Assembly: GCA_900546665.1 (NCBI GenBank)
Contig: URDY01000003.1
Coordinates: forward strand, 62,001 to 126,000
Direction of reading: 5' to 3'
From: an uncultured Paraprevotella sp.
GTDB lineage: Bacteria > Bacteroidota > Bacteroidia > Bacteroidales > Bacteroidaceae
DNA length: 64,000 bases
A program made the position numbers and the translations under genes. The notes below the pieces were generated by a model. The model was not told the origin of the DNA, made no database searches, and was given only the letters and a program-made list of their open reading frames with translations. Shown here one piece after another: positions 59,573-64,000 of the stretch. Every line of letters begins with the position of its first letter. Position 1 is the stretch's first letter.

Positions 59573-60274
59573 ATGGTTTATTCACACGAAGTAGAAAACA
59601 TGTGTTGTGTTGCCAAAGGTCCTAACCATGGACCAGCCCCAATTCCTGAAGAAGGCAAGTGGGTAAAGGCAAAGGAGATCAAAGACATCTCAGGTTTGAC
59701 TCACGGTATCGGTTGGTGTGCTCCTCAGCAGGGTGCATGTAAATTGACCTTGAACGTGAAAGAAGGTGTGATCCAGGAGTGTCTTGTTGAAACTATCGGT
59801 TGCTCAGGTATGACTCATTCTGCAGCTATGGCTTCTGAAATTCTCCCGGGCAAGACTATCCTTGAAGCTTTGAATACCGACTTGGTTTGTGACGCTATCA
59901 ATACCGCTATGCGCGAGTTGTTCCTTCAGATTGTATACGGTCGTACTCAGTCTGCTTTCTCAGAAGGCGGTTTGATGATCGGTGCAGGTTTGGAAGACCT
60001 TGGTAAGGGTTTGCGTTCACAGGTAGGTACACTTTACGGTACATTGGCTAAGGGTTCTCGTTACCTTGAAATGGCTGAAGGTTATATCAAGACCATCGCT
60101 TTGGACAAGGACAACCAGATCTGTGGTTATGAATTCGTACACATGGGTAAGTTCATGGACGAAATCAAGAAAGGAACCGACGCTAACGAAGCTTTGAAGA
60201 AGGTAACCGGTACATACGGCCGCTTCACAGCAGAGCAGGGTGCAGTTAAATATATTGATCCACGTCAAGAATAA
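59573..60274 (+). CDS. IscU/NifU-like iron-sulfur scaffold-type protein
   Basis: 233 residues, longer than IscU (128). The core at about 45-100 follows IscU: GACKLTLNVKEGVIQE with Cys56 at the place of IscU Cys37, and IGCSGMTHSAAMASEILPGKTI with Cys77 at the place of Cys63. The third ligand pair (His-Cys in IscU) is not obvious, though Cys106 is nearby. Extra cysteines are Cys11, Cys12, Cys49, Cys70 and Cys184. The C-terminal third (about 140-233) is not part of IscU. No iscS, iscA or hscAB is adjacent. Strong codon bias suggests an abundant protein. It always seems to travel with the GGGtGRT gene, which begins 18 bp downstream. Confidence 0.82.
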   Translation: MVYSHEVENMCCVAKGPNHGPAPIPEEGKWVKAKEIKDISGLTHGIGWCAPQQGACKLTLNVKEGVIQECLVETIGCSGMTHSAAMASEILPGKTILEALNTDLVCDAINTAMRELFLQIVYGRTQSAFSEGGLMIGAGLEDLGKGLRSQVGTLYGTLAKGSRYLEMAEGYIKTIALDKDNQICGYEFVHMGKFMDEIKKGTDANEALKKVTGTYGRFTAEQGAVKYIDPRQE

Positions 60275-60278
60275 TATA

Positions 60279-60284
60279 AGGAGG
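60279..60284 (+). promoter_or_regulatory. Perfect Shine-Dalgarno sequence before the GGGtGRT gene
   Basis: AAGGAGGAAG at 60278-60287, with AGGAGG 8 nt before the ATG. Most genes in this window lack any such site, so it stands out and suggests very strong translation or a Gram-positive origin. Confidence 0.7.
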
Positions 60285-60292
60285 AAGTAAAT

Positions 60293-61303
60293 ATGATTAG
60301 AGAAGTAAAATTCGAGAGCCAGGACCGTCGTATCAAGCAGATTCTTGCTGCATTGAACGAAAACGGTATTTCTTCAATTGAAGAGGCTAACCAGATTTGT
60401 GAATCTTATGGACTCGATCCTTATAAGACTTGTGAGGAAACTCAGCCTATCTGTTTTGAGAATGCAAAGTGGGCTTATGTAGTAGGTACTGCTATCGCAT
60501 TGAAGAAAGGTTGCAAGACAGCTGCTGAAGCTGCTGAGGCTATCGGTATCGGTTTGCAGGCATTCTGTATTCCGGGTTCTGTTGCTGATGACCGTAAGGT
60601 AGGTCTTGGTCATGGTAACTTGGCTGCCATGTTGCTTCGCGAGGAGACTAAGTGCTTCGCTTTCTTGGCTGGTCACGAGTCTTTCGCTGCTGCTGAAGGT
60701 GCTATCAAGATTGCCGCTAAGGCTGACAAGGTTCGTAAAGAGCCGTTGCGTTGTATCTTGAATGGTCTTGGCAAGGATGCCGCTCAGATCATCTCACGTA
60801 TCAACGGATTTACTTATGTTCAGACTCAGTTTGATTACTATACTGGCGAATTGAAAGTCGTTAAGGAAATCGCTTACAGCGATGGTCCTCGTGCCAAGGT
60901 TAAATGTTACGGTGCAGACGATGTTCGCGAAGGTGTAGCTATCATGTGGAAGGAAGGTGTAGATGTATCAATCACTGGTAACTCTACTAACCCGACTCGT
61001 TTCCAGCATCCGGTAGCCGGAACATACAAGAAAGAGCGTGTATTGGCTGGCAAGCCTTACTTCTCTGTAGCTTCAGGTGGTGGTACAGGTCGTACTTTGC
61101 ATCCTGATAACATGGCTGCAGGTCCTGCTTCTTACGGTATGACCGATACTATGGGTCGTATGCACTCAGATGCTCAGTTCGCTGGTTCTTCTTCAGTTCC
61201 TGCTCACGTAGAAATGATGGGATTCCTGGGTATCGGTAACAACCCGATGGTAGGTTGTACAGTAGCTTGCGCTGTTGATGCTGCAACTGCTCTCAACAAG
61301 TAA
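60293..61303 (+). CDS. GGGtGRT protein (function unknown)
   Basis: 336 residues with the name-giving motif SGGGTGRTLHPDNMAAGP at about 261-278. Ten cysteines (36, 47, 54, 74, 92, 121, 154, 205, 322, 326), of which C322 and C326 form CxxxC near the end (MVGCTVACAVDAAT). No signal peptide or membrane helix; cytoplasmic. Small glycine/alanine-rich helices suggest a metal- or cofactor-binding fold. Strong codon bias resembles that of the upstream IscU-like gene. The pair suggests an iron-sulfur client or a cluster enzyme with its dedicated scaffold; no reaction is known to me. Confidence 0.85.
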   Translation: MIREVKFESQDRRIKQILAALNENGISSIEEANQICESYGLDPYKTCEETQPICFENAKWAYVVGTAIALKKGCKTAAEAAEAIGIGLQAFCIPGSVADDRKVGLGHGNLAAMLLREETKCFAFLAGHESFAAAEGAIKIAAKADKVRKEPLRCILNGLGKDAAQIISRINGFTYVQTQFDYYTGELKVVKEIAYSDGPRAKVKCYGADDVREGVAIMWKEGVDVSITGNSTNPTRFQHPVAGTYKKERVLAGKPYFSVASGGGTGRTLHPDNMAAGPASYGMTDTMGRMHSDAQFAGSSSVPAHVEMMGFLGIGNNPMVGCTVACAVDAATALNK

Positions 61304-61327
61304 TCAGGTATATAAATAAATATACGG

Positions 61328-61370
61328 GGCCGTCCTGATTTATATCAGGACGGCCTTTATTTTATTTTTA
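61328..61370 (+). terminator. Terminator of the IscU-like/GGGtGRT operon
   Basis: Perfect 12-bp stem GGCCGTCCTGAT/ATCAGGACGGCC with TTAT loop, followed by a T-rich tail. Confidence 0.9.
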
Positions 61371-61556
61371 TTTAGATCGTTTTTTGCAGGTGGCGTCTTT
61401 TAAAATGGGGATTTTTTATTCATTTTCTATTCGTAAAATGGATAAAAGGAAATTCTGTCTAAATTGGAATGAACGTCTAAGATTTAATGATGAATGATTG
61501 GAATAGTTCTTGTATTTTCATAAAATTTTTGTGAAGATTTATTTCGATGTTAAATA

Positions 61557-61588
61557 TTTGCAGATGATAAATAAATACCTTTATTTTG
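61557..61588 (+). promoter_or_regulatory. Promoter of the BspA-like gene
   Basis: TTTG (61557-61560), 20-bp spacer, TTATTTTG (61581-61588; one mismatch to TAnnTTTG). Confidence 0.5.
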
Positions 61589-61614
61589 TTTGTCAACATT
61601 AAAACTAGACGATT

Positions 61615-63276
61615 ATGAAAAACAAGTACACATTAATTAATGGAGTGTGTTTGCTATTGGTGATGTTTTTTATCTGTGCACAACAGGCCAATGCAAAGTT
61701 ATTAACAGTTAAAACAGAAAAAGAGGGAACATTGGCTGAAAAAATCCCTGATGCTGATAAATGGGATATTACGGAGTTGAAGGTTTCCGGACCTTTGAAT
61801 GGTTTTGATTTTCGTATTTTAAGAGAAATGTCCGGTTGTAATTATTTAGGTGAAGAGACCGAAGGAAATTTGAGAAAACTGGATATGACAGATGTGGTCA
61901 TAATAGGATATGATCAATCACTTCCTTTAGATTATCAGAGTTATTTCATAAGTTATGAGACAGCTACGACTTATGTAATTGGTGGTGACAACTACTTTAA
62001 TGATAATTTATTTTATGGTTGTTCCAAGTTGGAAGAACTTATTTTGCCCAAAATGGCTTCTGTTACGAAGGCATTAACTGGTATGTCTAATCTGAAAAAA
62101 ATATCTGTATCAGATGAAAGCCAGCAGCTTTCTGTAGTTGATAATGTGTTGTATTCAAAGGACAAAACCAAATTGCTTTATGCTCCTGTTTTATCACCGG
62201 AGACAACATTGGTAATACCCGCGGAAACGGAAACAGTATGTGCAAATGCTTTCTCGTGGAATGTGAATCTGGAGAGTCTGGTCTTTCCTAATGTGAAATG
62301 GGTTCAAACTGATGCAATTATCTATTGTCAGGCATTACAATCCATTTCATTTGGTAAGCAATTGACAGAATTAGAGGATAGATCTATTTTCGGTAATGTC
62401 AGACTACAAAGTGTGACTGTTGCTGAAGATAATCCGTATTTCCAGAATATAGGAACGGCTTTAGTAAGTAAAGACCTGAAAGTTCTTTATATTTTTCCAT
62501 TGCCAGATAATGTAGAGAATGTAACAATTCCAGATGGAGTCATGACTGTTAAGTCTGGTGCCTTGTATTCCGGAAATATTAGAAAAGCTGTATTACCGAA
62601 TAGTGTCAAACAGCTGGATCAATATGCTATTACAAATTGCATTAATTTGGAGAGTCTTTATTTAGGATCAGGTGTTGAGATACTTTTATCCGATTTTGCT
62701 TTTAATTTGTCTTCTCTTAAAGAATTTGTCGTAGATATAAATAATCCGAACTATCAATCAGTCAATGGCGCTATTTACAGTAAAAACGGGAAAAAATGTT
62801 TTATGATTCCTGGGGGCTTTTCAGAATTTGAAATTCCGGAAGGAACGGAAGAACTAGAAATGTTGTGTTTGGGAAGTGTTAATAATAAGATTAAGACCAT
62901 AACATTACCATCAACCTTAAAGACTTGTACGACGCTTTGCTTGTCTTATACCAATTTGTCGGCCGTTAATTGTAAGGCTACGGTTCCTCCGGCTGGTGAT
63001 TATTATCCTTTGCCTAATTATAATGTAAATAATGTGATTCTTTATGTTCCTAAAGGGGCTTTATCAGCTTATAAGCAAAGTCCGATATGGCGCATATTTA
63101 CAAATATGAAAGAGATGGATGCTTCTGGTATTGAGGTTGTTCCGGAAAATGATATTTATGAGGTCGCTCGTTATTCTGTTGATGGAAAGCAGCTTCCAAA
63201 AGAAACGAATGGGCTTAACATTATTAAAATGTCAGATGGTATGGTGAAAAAGGTTTGGATTTCCAATCATAGGTAG
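61615..63276 (+). CDS. BspA-like leucine-rich repeat surface protein
   Basis: 553 residues with a signal peptide (about 1-27, QQANA). Repeats of the LRR_5 (Treponema pallidum/BspA) type: LVIPAETETVCANAFSWNVNLESLVFP, VTIPDGVMTVKSGALYSGNIRKAVLP, NSVKQLDQYAITNCINLESLYLG, FEIPEGTEELEMLCLGSVNNKIKTITLP. The C-terminus (ARYSVDGKQLPKETNGLNIIKMSDGMVKKVWI) is a short beta tail of the kind seen on many exported proteins of this order, possibly a sorting signal. Such proteins often mediate adhesion. Lower GC than its neighbours. Confidence 0.87.
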   Translation: MKNKYTLINGVCLLLVMFFICAQQANAKLLTVKTEKEGTLAEKIPDADKWDITELKVSGPLNGFDFRILREMSGCNYLGEETEGNLRKLDMTDVVIIGYDQSLPLDYQSYFISYETATTYVIGGDNYFNDNLFYGCSKLEELILPKMASVTKALTGMSNLKKISVSDESQQLSVVDNVLYSKDKTKLLYAPVLSPETTLVIPAETETVCANAFSWNVNLESLVFPNVKWVQTDAIIYCQALQSISFGKQLTELEDRSIFGNVRLQSVTVAEDNPYFQNIGTALVSKDLKVLYIFPLPDNVENVTIPDGVMTVKSGALYSGNIRKAVLPNSVKQLDQYAITNCINLESLYLGSGVEILLSDFAFNLSSLKEFVVDINNPNYQSVNGAIYSKNGKKCFMIPGGFSEFEIPEGTEELEMLCLGSVNNKIKTITLPSTLKTCTTLCLSYTNLSAVNCKATVPPAGDYYPLPNYNVNNVILYVPKGALSAYKQSPIWRIFTNMKEMDASGIEVVPENDIYEVARYSVDGKQLPKETNGLNIIKMSDGMVKKVWISNHR

Positions 63277-63330
63277 ATAATATCCTTAGATAATATTATA
63301 TAACAGATTCTGTATGTGATTAATGATAGG

Positions 63331-63380
63331 AAAAAGACTGGAAAAAGCATTAGTGCTTACCAGTCTTTTTCGGTTTTTTA
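63331..63380 (+). terminator. Terminator after the BspA-like gene
   Basis: AAAAAGACTGG/CCAGTCTTTTT stem (63331-63341 with 63360-63370) with a small inner hairpin AAGCA-TTAG-TGCTT in its loop, then T-rich sequence. Confidence 0.75.
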
Positions 63381-63431
63381 TCTTCAAAACAAGATAAAAG
63401 GGGAGGGGAAAGTTAATCCTTGGTTATTGCC

Positions 63432-63495
63432 TGTCATTTTTTAGGGTTTATCTTGCAGGCTTTAATGGGGTAAACTTGCAAGATAATGAATGACA
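63432..63495. repeat. Nested inverted repeats downstream of rtcB
   Basis: Inner arms TTATCTTGCA/TGCAAGATAA (63448-63457, 63477-63486) and outer arms TGTCATT/AATGACA (63432-63438, 63489-63495) can form one interrupted hairpin about 20 nt after the rtcB-like stop. It lacks a T run. Confidence 0.45.
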
Positions 63496-63514
63496 AGACA
63501 AACAAACCTGTTTC

Positions 63515-64000
63515 TTATTCAGCTGATTTAAAGTTGAAAATCGGTTTGATAATTGTGTCGACAGTGACTGTATCCTGAATATTATGAAGAATTTCATCTT
63601 TGGGTTTATATACCATCGGTGATTCATCTTTTGTCTTTTCGGAAACAGTTTCGCTGTAGATTCCGGCCATGGCGCGTTTGAAGTCATTCAAATCGATGAG
63701 TTCCAAAGCCTGCCCACGGCTCATGATTCTTCCTGCTCCGTGTGGTGCCGAACAGTTCCAGTCCTCATTGCCCTTACCGGTGCAGATCAGCGAACCGTCG
63801 CGCATGTTGAGAGGAATGATGCATCGTTCTCCCAGTTGTGCGGAAATAGCACCTTTACGGATAAGGTTGTCATCGCTGATATAGTTGTGGACGCTTTCAA
63901 AGGATTCAAGCAGATCGGCTTTCGAAAGATAATCTTTTGAAATCATAAAGTCCATGATAAGATTGACTATCAGACGACGGTTTATTTTGGCCCAACGCTG
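63515..64000 (-). CDS. RtcB-family RNA ligase, C-terminal part
   Basis: The frame is open from the stop at 63515 to the window edge at 64000, so only the last 161 codons are seen. QRWAKINRR at the edge and RKGAISAQLGERCIIPLNMRDGSLI followed by CTGKGNEDWNCSAPHGAGRIMSR are the conserved C-terminal blocks of RtcB, with HGAGR in the guanylylation and metal region. RtcB joins 2',3'-cyclic-phosphate or 3'-phosphate RNA ends to 5'-OH ends using GTP and Mn2+, in tRNA or rRNA repair. The ending (RAMAGIYSETVSEKTKDES) is shorter and more variable than in E. coli RtcB. Confidence 0.9.
   Translation of the reverse strand, partial: QRWAKINRRLIVNLIMDFMISKDYLSKADLLESFESVHNYISDDNLIRKGAISAQLGERCIIPLNMRDGSLICTGKGNEDWNCSAPHGAGRIMSRGQALELIDLNDFKRAMAGIYSETVSEKTKDESPMVYKPKDEILHNIQDTVTVDTIIKPIFNFKSAE

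Larger units (their letters stand above)
61304..61614. other. Intergenic region after the GGGtGRT gene
   Basis: 311 bp. Holds the terminator at 61328-61370 and the promoter of the leucine-rich repeat gene at 61557-61588; nothing else recognised. Confidence 0.5.

Noticed and set aside
63432..63495. Inverted repeats as the rtcB terminator
   Set aside because: The structure is interrupted and no T run follows on the minus strand; recorded only as a repeat.

Overview
The window is ordinary chromosome from a member of the Bacteroidota, order Bacteroidales, probably Bacteroidaceae or Prevotellaceae; the genus cannot be fixed from sequence alone. Four things point there. Most transcription units start with the Bacteroides-type -7 element TAnnTTTG, often with TTTG about 19-20 bp upstream, and usually lack Shine-Dalgarno sequences. 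Type IX secretion parts are present (PorQ and a PorE-like OmpA lipoprotein). Several families largely seen in this phylum occur (DUF4837, DUF5683, DUF1573, the GGGtGRT protein). Finally, the gene order porQ-cmk-ispH and the parAB-DUF5683-mltD-rel string are typical. I saw no insertion sequence, prophage, integrase or CRISPR array.

Layout. 1-15.4 kb is housekeeping: the 5' part of a D-Ala-D-Ala dipeptidase gene, alaS divergent from a MerR regulator, a five-gene minus-strand operon parA-parB-DUF5683-mltD-rel, surE-lpxB, and rsfS-ftsH-cdsA. 15.7-22.5 kb holds two identical tRNA-Gln(CUG) genes, a DUF349 protein, corA with a structured leader, rsmA divergent from a flippase-like membrane protein, and pepD. 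22.7-29.5 kb is a 1894-residue alpha-2-macroglobulin-like protein followed by a phytase-like secreted protein. An 885-bp non-coding block follows, carrying a striking 21-bp-period array of palindromes. 30.3-39.0 kb has two envelope proteins, meaB overlapping ispH tail to tail, the ispH-cmk-porQ operon, tonB, a polyprenyl synthase and tatD. 39.2-46.7 kb has tRNA-Ser(GGA), an exbB/exbD/exbD cluster with an extra membrane protein, an Lrp regulator, thyA-folA, an RsmF-like methyltransferase and a low-molecular-weight phosphatase-like protein that has lost its catalytic cysteine. 46.8-50.6 kb has a secreted propeller protein and the PorE-like lipoprotein.

50.6-59.2 kb is the most notable block. 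Eight closely spaced minus-strand genes encode a YtrB-like ATPase, a YtrA-type GntR repressor, a YtrC/D-like membrane protein, a MacB/YtrE-like ATPase, two MacB/FtsX-type permeases, a MacA-like adaptor and a TolC-like channel. This looks like the Ytr cell-wall-stress transporter of Gram-positive bacteria joined to an envelope-spanning tripartite pump. A perfect palindrome overlaps the predicted transcription start.

59.5-61.3 kb has an IscU-like scaffold protein paired with the poorly understood GGGtGRT protein, with codon use typical of high expression and an unusually perfect Shine-Dalgarno sequence. The window ends with a BspA-like leucine-rich repeat protein and the 3' part of an rtcB-like RNA ligase gene.

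TonB, ExbB and ExbD lie within 5 kb of each other and probably form one energy-transducing complex. PorQ, the PorE-like protein and the proteins with C-terminal sorting-like tails belong to the type IX secretion context.
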